This document shows positions 57,601 to 64,000 of a stretch of 64,000 bases of DNA, piece by piece. Both the position numbers and the translations under genes were made by a program. Within the stretch, counting starts at the first letter, position 1. Every line of letters begins with the position of its first letter. Under the pieces are notes generated by a model that worked only from the letters and a program-made list of their open reading frames with translations, searched no databases and was not told the DNA's origin. The stretch comes from Limnephilus marmoratus (Eukaryota > Arthropoda > Insecta > Trichoptera > Limnephilidae), in contig OU862906.1 in NCBI GenBank assembly GCA_917880885.1, forward strand, positions 57,702,665 to 57,766,664, written 5' to 3'.

Positions 57601-60232
57601 GAAAATTATCAACCTCTCAAATAATGCTATAGACCATTAATGTCTTTTTCGTTTCATTTATGCTGTTTTTTTGCTTGTATTTTTCACCTGCAAGTATATA
57701 CTTATGGGATGGGATCCCACTAAACTCCACGTATTCCCGAATAAAATAAATGATTGTTACCTAAATTGGCCTCAGTCTGACAAATGATTGTGTTTCCAGT
57801 TCACGTGATCATCGCCACGCCAGGAAGAATCTTGGATTTGATGGACAAGCAGGTGGCGAAAACAGACCAGTGCCGGATGTTAGTGCTTGACGAGGCTGAT
57901 AAACTCCTTTCACAAGATTTTAAAGGAATGTTAGCAATGGTGATCTCAAGGTAAGTTATTTACCAAAAAATCTTTATTGGTAGTATTTGAATTTAGGAGG
58001 CCCCAGGAACCATTCATTGGATAATCCATAAATCTGCTTTTAAGTCTCTCCGAGTATTTACTACCATCCCGGGTTCATGGAAAGAGATTTGTCCAGATCT
58101 TGGTGGCGGGTGCGTCCGCCCACCAAACTGCGTGGCGGGCCAGATTGGGTGAAGCCGGTGTAGGGAGTCTCTTTGACCTTTCCAGTCTGACCATCTCAGC
58201 CTTGCACCACAGTGAGACAGCTGGATTCATGCACTATTTTTTCTTAACCCCAGATTGATATCCACCCCTCCTACTCTTTTCATTCCCAGAACTTTCTCTC
58301 CTTCCTTTACTGTATGGGTTTAATGTTTAAAAATGCATGGTAAATAGTGAAACAGTAAATTCATTTAATCTTTCATGTTATGATATATAAAAACATACAT
58401 ACTTCATATCTATCATATCATAAAGTGATAATTGTAAAATAAATAATTGTAAACATTATTTTATCTTGCCTGAACTTCCAGCCAATGTTATTCCAGTAAT
58501 GCTAAAGTCTCGCTGTTGAAACTAATAATTAATTGATAAATCATTACAAATTTTTTTTATCATGCTTCTTTTGCTTGTGACTGAAATAATATTGTATAAC
58601 GACTCGACAAACTAATTTGCTCTAATTCTGTTGGAAAATATTATTCTTTCCATATTTATTTGCATTTTGGTGAAGATGAAAATTAATACTTTCAATTGTG
58701 ACAGAAGTGGAATATATTTTTATCATTCGGACCACTTATCATTTGGCTATGAATTAATTAAAAATGACAACTGAAATTCACATTTAATTGTTTGGATAGT
58801 AAACATAAAGACAATACCATAGCTTCAGCTTATAATGAATGGATTGCAGATTACCCCGAGAGAGACAAATCCTGTTGTTCTCAGCCACCTTCCCGCTCAG
58901 TGTAAAGCAGTTTATGGAGAAGCACCTGAAAGACCCTTACGAGATTAACCTCATGGAGGAGCTGACGCTGAAAGGAGTCACCCAATATTATGCCTTTGTG
59001 CAAGAGAGACAAAAGGTCCATTGCCTCAACACGCTCTTCTCGAAGGTGAGTTCTTATTTTCATATTTATACCAGATGAATCGTACAGTTTGATTGTTAGG
59101 AATTATTTGTGTTACAATGTAAAAGGTGTAAATTTGTAGTTTCCTGTTTGAATGTGAATTCTCAAGCAAGTGTAATTTTTGTATTTCAGTTGCAAATCAA
59201 TCAGTCAATCATATTCTGCAACTCGACTCAGCGAGTGGAACTGCTAGCAAAGAAGATCACGGAGTTGGGTTACTGTTGCTACTACATCCACGCCAAAATG
59301 GCGCAGGGCCACCGTAATCGGGTCTTCCACGACTTCCGTTCCGGGCTGTGCCGCAACCTCGTATGCTCCGACCTCTTCACACGAGGAATTGACGTTCAGG
59401 CTGTCAACGTAGTCATCAACTTCGACTTCCCCAAGATGGCCGAGACCTACTTGCACAGGATCGGCAGGTCCGGGCGGTTTGGCCACCTCGGTAAGTTATT
59501 TCTTTCTTTGATGATGATAACTTATTATATACTTTTATATATTTTAAACGAAGGCCACAATACAAGACTAATAATTTGCTCCCTTGGTCTATGGAATTAG
59601 GTATGGCTACCCGATGGCTCCCCTATCTAGCACACGGTGTATACAAAAGTAATAACTAATTTGGGAAGCGGGTATGGGTACCGCCGCCACGGGAACCATT
59701 TATTCCATGCCAACACCTTTGCCAGATTCATGGGGTGAGGTTTGTCCGGGTCTTGGCGGTGGATGCCCACCAGCTGCATGGCAGGCCGGATCACGAGAGA
59801 ATGGTTGAGGGAGTCCCTTTGATTGGGAGGGATGGATTCATACGTCTGTCACTCCTGGACACACTTACCCCCCAGATTCCTACCCATCCCTAATACCTTT
59901 TTCCTTCCCAGAACATGCTCTTCTTCCTTTTCTAAAAAGACCCCCTACACAGCATCCTCAAAATTTACTAAGTGGAATTATTTTCTCAGGGCCTCCTCCG
60001 GTGGAGCTTTTCCCTAGATAATGTATTAGATAGTTGTGTGCTCCCCGTAATGAATATGTCTGTCGCAGGTATTGCCATCAATCTCATCACATATGAAGAC
60101 CGCTTTGCTCTGCACCGGATCGAGCAAGAGCTGGGCACCGAGATCAAGCCCATTCCTAAAGTTATAGATCCCTCCTTGTACGTAGCGCGCCTCGACGATC
60201 ACTCTCTGGAAGACGGGAATGTCAGCAAGTAA
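36534..60232 (+). CDS. me31B: ATP-dependent RNA helicase me31B (DDX6/Dhh1), seven exons
   Basis: This cytoplasmic DEAD-box helicase represses translation and promotes mRNA decapping in P bodies and germ granules. Seven exons join with consistent phases into 445 residues, close to the fly protein. Motifs: Q-motif Gln84 in PSPIQEA, Walker [10 protein letters not shown] (101-109), PTRELALQ (133-140), TPGRILDL (182-189), DEAD as DEADKLL (206-212), SAT (237-239), [10 protein letters not shown] (355-364) and [10 protein letters not shown] (380-389). The end EDGNVSK resembles the fly terminus. The first ATG gives an N-terminus ([16 protein letters not shown]) resembling the family; an overlapping ATG at 36581 is out of frame. 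All catalytic residues are present and no stop interrupts it. Introns of 9.3, 4.5, 6.9, 0.9, 0.14 and 0.58 kb; the first three are full of transposons. Confidence 0.96.
36602..36977. other. Start of me31B intron 1
   Basis: AT-rich intron sequence after the donor GTGAGG. No feature is recognised. Confidence 0.6.
36978..37630. mobile_element. Long-TIR foldback element, family M copy 1
   Basis: The arms 36978-37176 and 37437-37630 are about 195 bp inverted repeats with scattered mismatches. Shared anchors are TATCGGTTCG, CTGGCCACGCTTATTACG, AACTTTAGATTCGCC and ATTCACTTCGCGAACCGAC. The core carries TTTGTCTAGCGGGCTTG and a CATCCCAGTTTTCAAGTGG motif found again at 38169, 44345 and 52500. No coding sequence is present. 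It lies in me31B intron 1. Confidence 0.82.
37631..38168. other. AT-rich me31B intron 1 segment
   Basis: No gene or structured repeat is recognised. Confidence 0.45.
38169..38752. mobile_element. Long-TIR foldback element, family M copy 2
   Basis: The arms 38169-38326 and 38595-38752 are inverted repeats (AATGCAGATCCGGGCACAG to AACTGTGCCCGGATCTGCAT) differing at few positions. The core repeats, in opposite orientation, the CACAAACCATGTT and GTTATAAAGGGGCAC segments of copy 1. A GCGGGCGGAC triplet repeat sits at 38566-38590. The arms differ in sequence from copy 1, so the two are related members with different ends. Confidence 0.78.
38753..39301. other. Spacer, likely including the 5' end of the P-type element
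   Basis: No motif is recognised apart from ordinary AT-rich sequence leading to the THAP exon at 39302. Confidence 0.35.
39764..40158 (+). mobile_element. tRNA-derived SINE, copy 1
   Basis: The head resembles a tRNA: A-box-like GTGGTCGAGAGGTAAAGC (39772-39789) and B-box-like GGGCTTAAATCCCGG. The body (GGCACGTTCCAGGTGGAAC, ACTCTCAGTAT, CCACCAATCAGAATTGAAAT, CTTCCCCACCTTTC, TTCAGCCTCACAACAT) matches the minus-strand copy at 43141-43545. It sits in the first intron of the THAP/P-type pseudogene and ends in a TATATA tail next to the palindrome. Confidence 0.75.
40159..40548. repeat. 390-nt palindrome containing THAP exon 2
   Basis: The arms 40159-40340 and 40367-40548 (182 nt each) are reverse complements with about two mismatches and a 26-nt spacer. 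The right arm includes the splice acceptor and the first half of THAP exon 2, so the left arm is an inverted duplicate of an exon. The near-identity suggests a recent event or an assembly artefact. Confidence 0.85.
41959..43140. other. me31B intron 1 segment without recognised gene
   Basis: A CT/GC-richer patch at 42220-42320 stands out against AT-rich surroundings but matches nothing known to me. A GT-rich stretch at 42900-43010 has short TAGGTACAT-like motifs. Confidence 0.4.
43141..43545 (-). mobile_element. tRNA-derived SINE, copy 2
   Basis: On the minus strand the head reads GCGGTCGAGGGGTAATTC and then the near-consensus B box GGGTTCGAATTCC, followed by the same body blocks as copy 1 (GGCACGTTCCAGAGTGG, CTCTCAGTATTGTCCT, CTTCCCCACCTTCA, TTTCAGCCTCACAACATAGG). 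The tRNA head is better preserved than in copy 1. Confidence 0.78.
43546..44344. other. AT-rich me31B intron 1 segment
   Basis: The sequence around TCAGATTTTGATGAAACTT looks like a degenerate dispersed repeat, but no boundary or family is defined. Confidence 0.35.
44345..44925. mobile_element. Family M copy 3: minisatellite plus one arm
   Basis: Three ~80-bp units lie at about 44360-44600 (GGGTTTGTCTAGCGGGATTG to CTACGTTTTTGAATGGTTTG), followed by CAACATAACAGTGACAAAAT and the outer-arm sequence of copy 1 in its right-hand orientation (AAGGCGAATCTAAAG to TTATTCGTAATAG). The opposite arm is missing, so this is a one-ended copy. Confidence 0.72.
44926..45924. other. End of me31B intron 1, no gene recognised
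   Basis: Short overlapping frames at 45014-45257 show no family resemblance. A GC-rich patch lies near 45500-45570. Confidence 0.4.
45925..46003 (+). CDS. me31B: me31B exon 2
   Basis: It follows TTTTACAG and ends before GTAAGC. It encodes [20 protein letters not shown] and the following DMRVKTS (residues 23-49), the conserved GWK-KLK-PPKD stretch before the helicase core. Confidence 0.93.
46004..46726. other. Start of me31B intron 2
   Basis: AT-rich sequence, with a short CpG-rich palindromic stretch (GACGCGCGCGCCGGCGC) near 46415. No gene is recognised. Confidence 0.45.
46727..47110. mobile_element. TA-flanked MITE with ~45-bp terminal inverted repeats
   Basis: The left end GTCCGGAAACTCGTAGTACA (from about 46733) is mirrored exactly by the right end up to 47104, and the repeat extends through AAGCGGGAAACTGGTGAATC. 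TA flanks both sides (46725-46726, 47111-47112). The 384-bp interior is non-coding. The features fit a Tc1/mariner-type MITE. Confidence 0.8.
48421..48830 (+). repeat. Dispersed repeat A, copy 3
   Basis: It shows the blocks GGGTACCCCCGCCACGG, GATCGCTAAGTTTGGTGACT, GTTGAGGGAGACC and CACATAGCATC in the order of the other copies, here inside the hAT element. Confidence 0.7.
48837..49255 (+). pseudogene. LINE reverse transcriptase C-terminal fragment
   Basis: It reads [20 protein letters not shown] and [14 protein letters not shown], then, with shifts, [15 protein letters not shown] and KGCLDGL-type remnants. This corresponds to the post-catalytic region of RTE-type LINEs (the usual form has YLGS, ERRV and YGSE motifs). 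It is heavily decayed and lies inside the hAT element, directly after repeat A. Confidence 0.6.
49930..50518. other. End of me31B intron 2
   Basis: Ordinary intron sequence ending in the acceptor TTCCACAG. No feature is recognised. Confidence 0.55.
50519..50897 (+). CDS. me31B: me31B exon 3 (Q motif, motifs I, Ia and Ib)
   Basis: It follows TTCCACAG, starts [13 protein letters not shown] and ends RIYQN plus one base before GTGAGT. It holds the Q motif, Walker A, PTREL and TTGG. It is more GC-rich than the surrounding introns. A MITE begins 22 bases after its end. Confidence 0.95.
50920..51167. mobile_element. Short MITE next to the exon 3 donor
   Basis: Terminal inverted repeats begin GACGGGTTGAAAACCATAC and are about 24 bp with two mismatches. 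AACT is present on both sides (50916-50919, 51168-51171) and may be a 4-bp duplication. The 248-bp interior is non-coding. The element starts 22 bases after me31B exon 3. Confidence 0.7.
51172..52499. other. AT-rich me31B intron 3 segment
   Basis: No gene or structured repeat is recognised in this 1.3-kb stretch. Confidence 0.45.
52500..53523. mobile_element. Family M copy 4: terminal repeats around an ~80-bp minisatellite
   Basis: The left end GGAATGCAGATTCTGCCAAA corresponds to the inverted right end around 53490-53523 (AATCTGCATTTC), and the right arm equals that of copy 2 (TTTTGCCGAGTG, AAAGTGCCTTTTTATTAAA). The core has about six tandem units at 52720-53180: GGGTTTGTGTAGCGGGCTTG, TTTACTTTAAAAAACAGCC and ACGTTTTTGAATGGTTTGT, period about 80 with one shortened unit, then two related CATCCCAGGATTTGAATGG units. 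No coding sequence is present. Confidence 0.78.
53524..53901 (+). pseudogene. Retroelement ORF-like fragment of uncertain family
   Basis: The reading frame gives [60 protein letters not shown] and [16 protein letters not shown], ending at TAA near 53897. I recognise the pattern (a -DILDEI- segment, then -EAK-, then -LPP..FD.VD-) as one recurring in arthropod repeat-encoded proteins next to LINEs, but I cannot name the family. There is no clear start codon, so it is a fragment. Confidence 0.4.
54117..54195 (-). repeat. Dispersed repeat A, partial copy 4
   Basis: Only the block GAACCCGGGCACCCCTGCTA with AAATCACCAAACTTAGC and CTATGGCAGGCACC is present; it is nearly identical to 2605-2675. Confidence 0.65.
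54240..54560 (+). pseudogene. Possible LINE endonuclease scrap plus unrecognised frame
   Basis: [18 protein letters not shown] can be read near 54256-54309. GDFNAH is the core endonuclease signature of jockey/R1-type LINEs. The 60-codon frame after it (54380-54562) is not recognised. Confidence 0.4.
55041..55206. repeat. Penelope-type inverted repeat with hammerhead-like core
   Basis: The arms 55041-55109 and 55138-55206 (69 nt) are reverse complements with about five mismatches around a 28-nt spacer. It is the same design as 8456-8664 with a different sequence, and the left part resembles 541-620. On the plus strand the core reads CTGATGA, one extra T, the stem GTGAAC/GTTCAC, then GAAACATGTT. 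Confidence 0.75.
55135..55172 (+). ncRNA. Hammerhead-ribozyme-like core
   Basis: CUGAUGA lies at 55135-55141, stem II GUGAAC/GUUCAC with loop AUC at 55143-55157, and GAAA at 55158-55161. Stem III can be the 3-bp palindrome ACA/UGU ending in GUU. Stem I can pair UUGAUC before the core with GAUUG after the putative cleavage point (about five pairs including wobbles). Short palindromic stems III are known from hammerheads that act as dimers. The extra U before stem II is non-canonical; activity is untested. Confidence 0.45.
55415..56597 (+). pseudogene. 5'-truncated LINE: reverse transcriptase thumb and C-terminus, (AATA)n tail
   Basis: The long frame ending at 56273 reads from near 55417: [20 protein letters not shown] (just after the missing catalytic box), then [39 protein letters not shown] and [18 protein letters not shown], the usual order for the end of a CR1/jockey-like LINE protein. 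The frame is open for over 280 codons, so decay since insertion is slight although the copy lacks its endonuclease and most of the reverse transcriptase. The 3' UTR runs to an AATA-rich tail near 56597. Confidence 0.78.
56726..56880. mobile_element. Harbinger-type MITE, copy 2
   Basis: This 155-bp element has the same termini as 34839-35005 (GGGAATGTACCCATACTA to TAGTATGGGTACGTTCCC), flanked by TAA on both sides (56723-56725, 56881-56883). It is similar throughout to copy 1; the main difference is the length of the two G runs. Confidence 0.87.
57000..57640 (+). pseudogene. LINE reverse transcriptase remnant
   Basis: The plus strand reads [20 protein letters not shown] (normally ADD at the catalytic box), then [18 protein letters not shown], and after shifts [48 protein letters not shown] and [10 protein letters not shown]. 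This is the order of the palm end, thumb and C-terminal region of a LINE. The family is unresolved. The catalytic box is damaged at its first residues. Confidence 0.55.
57800..57950 (+). CDS. me31B: me31B exon 4 (DEAD box)
   Basis: It follows GTTTCCAG and ends in AG before GTAAGT. It encodes [18 protein letters not shown] through [15 protein letters not shown], i.e. the TPGR and DEAD motifs. Confidence 0.95.
57998..58315 (+). repeat. Dispersed repeat A, copy 5
   Basis: It carries the blocks CAGGAACCATTCATTGGAT, CCCGGGTTCATGGA, GTCCAGATCTTGGTGGCGG and GACCTTTCCAGTCTGA in order. It begins 48 bp downstream of me31B exon 4. Confidence 0.72.
58316..58849. other. End of me31B intron 4
   Basis: AT-rich intron sequence ending in ATTGCAG. 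No feature is recognised. Confidence 0.55.
58850..59045 (+). CDS. me31B: me31B exon 5 (SAT motif, linker)
   Basis: It follows GGATTGCAG and ends FSK before GTGAGT. It encodes [20 protein letters not shown] and the linker to the second RecA-like domain ([20 protein letters not shown]). Confidence 0.95.
59190..59490 (+). CDS. me31B: me31B exon 6 (second RecA domain)
   Basis: It follows GTATTTCAG and ends with one base of the codon for Gly392 before GTAAGT. It encodes [20 protein letters not shown] through [18 protein letters not shown] and [12 protein letters not shown]. The intron before it is only 144 bp. Confidence 0.96.
59655..59985 (+). repeat. Dispersed repeat A, copy 6
   Basis: The full block order is GGGTATGGGTACCGCCGCC, GGGAACCATTTATTCC, GGTCTTGGCGGTGGATGC, GGCAGGCCGGATC, GGTTGAGGGAGTCCC and CTACACAGCATCC. 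It fills most of me31B intron 6. Confidence 0.75.
60069..60232 (+). CDS. me31B: me31B exon 7 (C-terminus and stop)
   Basis: It follows CTGTCGCAG, continues [20 protein letters not shown] and [13 protein letters not shown], and ends SLEDGNVSK with TAA at 60230-60232. Confidence 0.95.
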
Positions 60233-60540
60233 TGCTAGTGTCCACACAAACATCACACCTTGTAAATACTAGTTGGTGAAGCTACCAATTACTTGTTATC
60301 TGATCTTATGAACATACTAGTGTCGTGCAGTGTCTCCATAATGGAGGAACATTGTTAAAATTAACCGTGGAACAAAGAAACAGTCATTGTTGCATATTTG
60401 ATAAAAGTGTTGGTGATTTTTTTATTTAAGTGATTTGTAAATACAAAAGAAAAATAAACTTTGAACACAAATTAAAGCGAAGAGCGTACCAGGGCATTTA
60501 CCGGAGCCATTTGGGCTCTGTATAATTTATATGAATAAAT
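60233..60540 (+). terminator. me31B: me31B 3' UTR with candidate poly(A) signals
   Basis: AATAAA occurs at 60453-60458 and 60534-60539, about 220 and 300 bases after the stop. Either could end a short transcript; longer isoforms cannot be excluded because the sequence downstream also contains AATAAA copies. Confidence 0.55.
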
Positions 60541-60740
60541 ATCAAAATAGTTTTCCAAAACTTCCATAATATCACGATGGAAATGATAATGTTGGCTTTA
60601 AAAGGATTTTGTTCAGATTGTGTAATGAATGCGGCCCTGCACTAAAATGGCTCAGGCTTCTGGTAAATATTTCGCTCCTGTGTTAAAAGTCGTCTAGATT
60701 GGTAAATTTATTTTTATAACAACTTCTGGGATTCGTCATG

Positions 60741-60908
60741 GTTGAATTTTACACTCGATTGTTCCATCTTTCGTGTCTTGATTTGTAATCCAGCCAGAAT
60801 TCCCAGGCTTTAATAGATTGGATCTCTCTGGGAATTCTGGCGCGGACACTATTCGCTTCCTTTTTGAATTTATTATTTTGTACGGTGTAAAATTCAACTG
60901 TTAGCTTC
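60741..60908. repeat. Nested inverted repeat downstream of me31B
   Basis: Outer arms GTTGAATTTTACAC (60741-60754) and its complement (60895-60908) are exact. Inner arms CCAGAATTCCCAG (60794-60806) and its complement (60828-60840) are exact around a 21-nt loop. It could be a small MITE or an RNA hairpin in a long 3' UTR. Confidence 0.6.
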
Positions 60909-61330
60909 CTTTAAACTTAATATAAGATATATCTAGATAAATGAGTTAACGTAAAGGAGCCGAATGAGCTTGAGACTATTTAGTTGTGATTTTGTCAAAT
61001 CCATTATGTCTCAGATCTAAAAATTAGTAAAACGAGATTGTAAATAGATTATTATTTTTATTATATTATGTGATATTGAAAAAACACAGATATTTAAAAG
61101 AAACATATGGCGATAAATCGCATACGGTAACTTTATATGAAAAAAATTATACATTTTGAATAAAACATTCAAAAAAGGATGTTACTATTACAAATTCCAA
61201 TGAGGCAATTCTTTTTTCTCTTTAATTCCGGATAATTTATTATCAATGTTTGCAATGAAATATTTATTTCACAATTTTTTTTTTGTAATTTCTATCTGGT
61301 TTTTGACCAGTTAGATGAGATCCAATAATC

Positions 61331-61372
61331 CTGTTCCCTTGAGAATAGTTGGGCTGCAATCCAAGGGAACAG
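61331..61372. repeat. Short hairpin, 11-bp stem
   Basis: CTGTTCCCTTG is mirrored by CAAGGGAACAG around a 20-nt loop. Loop size and GC-rich stem resemble the inner hairpin at 60794-60840. Confidence 0.5.
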
Positions 61373-64000
61373 TCCCATACATCTTGGCCAATGTTAGTTA
61401 ATTTGTTTAATTTGTGCTTTACAAAATGAATAAACTTAATTAACTTGGTAATTTTGCCCATAAAATCCATCCAAAGTAACTACAACTTTGAATGATGCGT
61501 GCGATGCAGTAAATTCAAATTCATGGGTCATATTTATGAAAACAATTCATCTTTTAAAAGCCGCACAAGGTAAGTCTTAACACACAACTTACTTGTTTCT
61601 ATGTTCCTGAACATGCTTACCAATAATTAGAATCAGTGAGGGGGCTTTTCTCAATGAACTTACTAAAAGAACATCTTCATTCCCGGGGATTTAATTGGGT
61701 AACTTAGCATTCAAAGGGAATTATTGAGAAAGCATTAAAGGGGTTTAATAAAAAAGGTTTTCAGTGAAGAGTATTTGTTTCACTAACATACACAAATTGG
61801 TTGTATTACCATGATTTTCTTGTAAGTTTTTACATAGCTAAAGTGTTGAATACCAAATTTCTTTATTTATTGATTACGATATAATAATTTGTGTAAAGTT
61901 TCTTACAGATACTGTCACATTGTGTAAGCTCTTAAATGTTTTCCTTTCTTAGAAAACATAGCTTAGCTGTCGCGTTTCCACCGGTCCCAATCGAGACTGT
62001 TGGATTTTAGTTATTTACACCCTCAGTTAGAGGCAGCGAACCTGTTAACCAAGTTAGTCTGTGCCACTCACTCTCTGTAAGCTTTGCTACAGAATACTAA
62101 ATAACACCTAATAACATCTAATGTCTTGTAGAAATTATACTTTTTATGTATTGAAAACAAACTTTTAAATTGATAAAAAATATGCATCGATTCTTATAAA
62201 AGAATGAAAATGGTTGTATTTCAATTTTGTTGTGTTATCAAGTATTTAGGGCCCGTGCAGTGTTGAAATATATATTTTTAATAGGTTCTTAAAGATTGCT
62301 TACTTGTGATAAAATAAAATACAGATTACTATTTTATAGTGGATTCTTAAATTGGTTGACGATTGCTAAAATCCTGCAAGTTATGTTTGGTCCATACTTA
62401 GTGGTCAAAATGATTAAACAATGAAATATATATATATACATATTACGCTTCACTATCATATGGGTGAAGCATTCTCATAAAGAAAGTCTAGAGCATTCTA
62501 GTCATTTATCAAAAGCATGTTGCAATTTGCAGACAAGATTTTAACAATCGGCAGTACAACTTGTTCAGAATTGAGATATTGGAAGAATCAGATTTGAAGT
62601 GTTTCTTTTACCTAAGAATTGAATATCACATGGAAATTATTTCTGTTCTCCACCTGCGTTTTTTTGGATGTCTATAACAGCAGTTCTTAAAAACATTTCA
62701 TGGTTAGGTTAGGTTAGAATGGAACAATCACCAAGGTGTAAATATATTAATCCATTTTGAAATGATTGAGTTGACATTTGGATGCAAGCATAATAAGGGG
62801 TGTATTAATAATTTGAGACATGTATGAAGGCTGCTTGCTATAAGCCAGTGGAATGTTAAGAGTGAAGTAATTTGTAACATTTATACTAAAGAAAGTGGAC
62901 AATTAAGAGAAAAATCATTTGAAAAGAGTTTGTGTGCTGTCAAAAATGCATTCAATAATATAAAAATCGCAAGTTGATTACTTTAATTTGATAATGATAA
63001 TATGTTTGGGACCCGTACTAAGGAAATGATAATTGATCATGCCATCCTTGTTTGTACTGTAAGGGCAAAAATCGCATCTAAATGCACTAACATATTATTG
63101 TACATCTGATTAAAATAAAAAGCTTGAATATCTTGTTGACTGAAGTTCTATGAATAATCAATCAACCACCTTTCGTAGGACTTTTGAGTACTCTCACGAT
63201 AATACTAAACCATGTCCATTAAAAATATTTATTCCATGTGATAATATGTACTAACACAAGCATTCAATAATCTCTAAGAACCTCAGAACTGATTAGAAAA
63301 GTAAAGGGTCCCTATGAATATCAAAAAAGAAAGTAACATTTGTAGCGTTTCTGATTAGGATTGATGTCTATTATATTTATCAATGTTATAAGCTCATATT
63401 GTATATTTTATCTGAGTTTTATTGATTTTTTACCATTATATTCCGTATTGTTCTATTGGCAAATGGTGCACTGTGATATTTGATTTAACCTTACTTGGTT
63501 ACAATTAGACATTGGTGATAGCGGCCGATTTTGGACCAATATTTGTACAATTAGATCTCAATCTGTGAAGTATTGAACTAAATAAATCATTTACTCTTCA
63601 CGATCACTGCAGGTTATTATTTACGACTATTCTTTACTTTGTATTTTCTTACAGGACAGGACAAGTGCCATCAAGATTCAGTGATTTGTAGATTTCTGAA
63701 AAATATCCGACTCACCTGACATGTGAACAGTGAACGGTTCCATGACAGTAAGTGGCATTTCAACATCCCTTTGAAAAGCCATTAACCTGTTGAATGTTGG
63801 ATGGTATTTTAGATTGATATTGGCGCAAGCGATCCTGACCTTGTCCTCCATACAGTTTCTTTATACATAATATTCAACCAAGTTTTTTTTTCATCACTTT
63901 TGATGACTTTTCAAAGGAGTGATGAAGCTGCACATTGTTGAGTTCTCCGGTCACTTTTGTGAGCGTAAAAGGAAAAGTGGCCAAGTCAAAACGCTTGTTT
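61373..64000. other. Downstream AT-rich DNA, no gene recognised
   Basis: This could be extended me31B 3' UTR or intergenic DNA. It contains three tandem TTAGG units (62702-62717) and TA dinucleotide runs near 62428. No reading frame resembles a known family. Confidence 0.45.

Noticed and set aside
36534..60232. me31B as a processed retrocopy
   Set aside because: Six phase-consistent introns with GT-AG borders separate the exons and no stop interrupts the frame.

Overview
The window is nuclear DNA from an insect-like eukaryote. It is AT-rich, has GT-AG introns of up to 9 kb, and is packed with animal transposable elements (TEs): RTE, LOA/I-like and jockey/CR1-like LINEs, a tRNA-derived SINE, Helitrons, hAT, mariner, pogo and P/THAP elements, MITEs and Penelope-type inverted ends. 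No bacterial-style operon, rRNA or CRISPR array is visible. A short TTAGG run (62702-62717) fits an insect but does not fix the order; a hemipteran or lepidopteran is only a guess.

The one clearly intact host gene is the DEAD-box RNA helicase me31B (DDX6/Dhh1 family) on the + strand. I could join seven exons with matching phases (36534-36601, 45925-46003, 50519-50897, 57800-57950, 58850-59045, 59190-59490, 60069-60232) into a 445-residue protein with all helicase motifs. Three of its introns (9.3, 4.5 and 6.9 kb) are swollen by TEs.

Layout. 1-2.9 kb: Penelope-type end, two Helitron-like pieces and a dispersed repeat (repeat A). 2.9-4.6 kb: 5'-truncated RTE LINE with a 16-bp target duplication. 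5.4-7.9 kb: a DDE transposon remnant split by a pogo-like element. 8.4-8.7 kb: perfect palindrome with hammerhead-like cores. 8.8-11.4 kb: decayed LINE between inverted ends. 12.8-25.85 kb: a 13-kb interval bounded by hAT termini and an exact 8-bp duplication, holding a smaller hAT, a Helitron filled with a heat-shock-element-like minisatellite, a foldback and a LINE. 26.2-28.4 kb: element with ~180-bp terminal inverted repeats (TIRs) carrying a decayed PIN-like/CXC gene. 28.4-33.8 kb: repeat B, interrupted by a near-complete LOA/I-like LINE. 33.8-35.4 kb: LINE endonuclease remnant, Harbinger-type MITE, LINE tail.

36.5-60.2 kb is me31B. Intron 1 holds two foldbacks, a THAP/P-element transposase pseudogene, two SINE copies and a minisatellite repeat. 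Intron 2 holds a TA-flanked MITE and a DD41D mariner that received a hAT. Intron 3 holds a MITE, a long-TIR minisatellite element, LINE pieces, a Penelope-type inverted repeat and a second Harbinger-type MITE. 60.2-64 kb is 3' UTR and downstream DNA with two hairpins.

The TEs form nests that can be ordered in time: pogo into the DDE element, hAT into mariner, small hAT and Helitron into the large hAT interval, and the LOA-like LINE into repeat B. The observations most worth a second look are the heat-shock-element-filled Helitron, the long-TIR element with the PIN-like/CXC gene, the 13-kb hAT interval, and the hammerhead-like cores in the Penelope-type inverted repeats.
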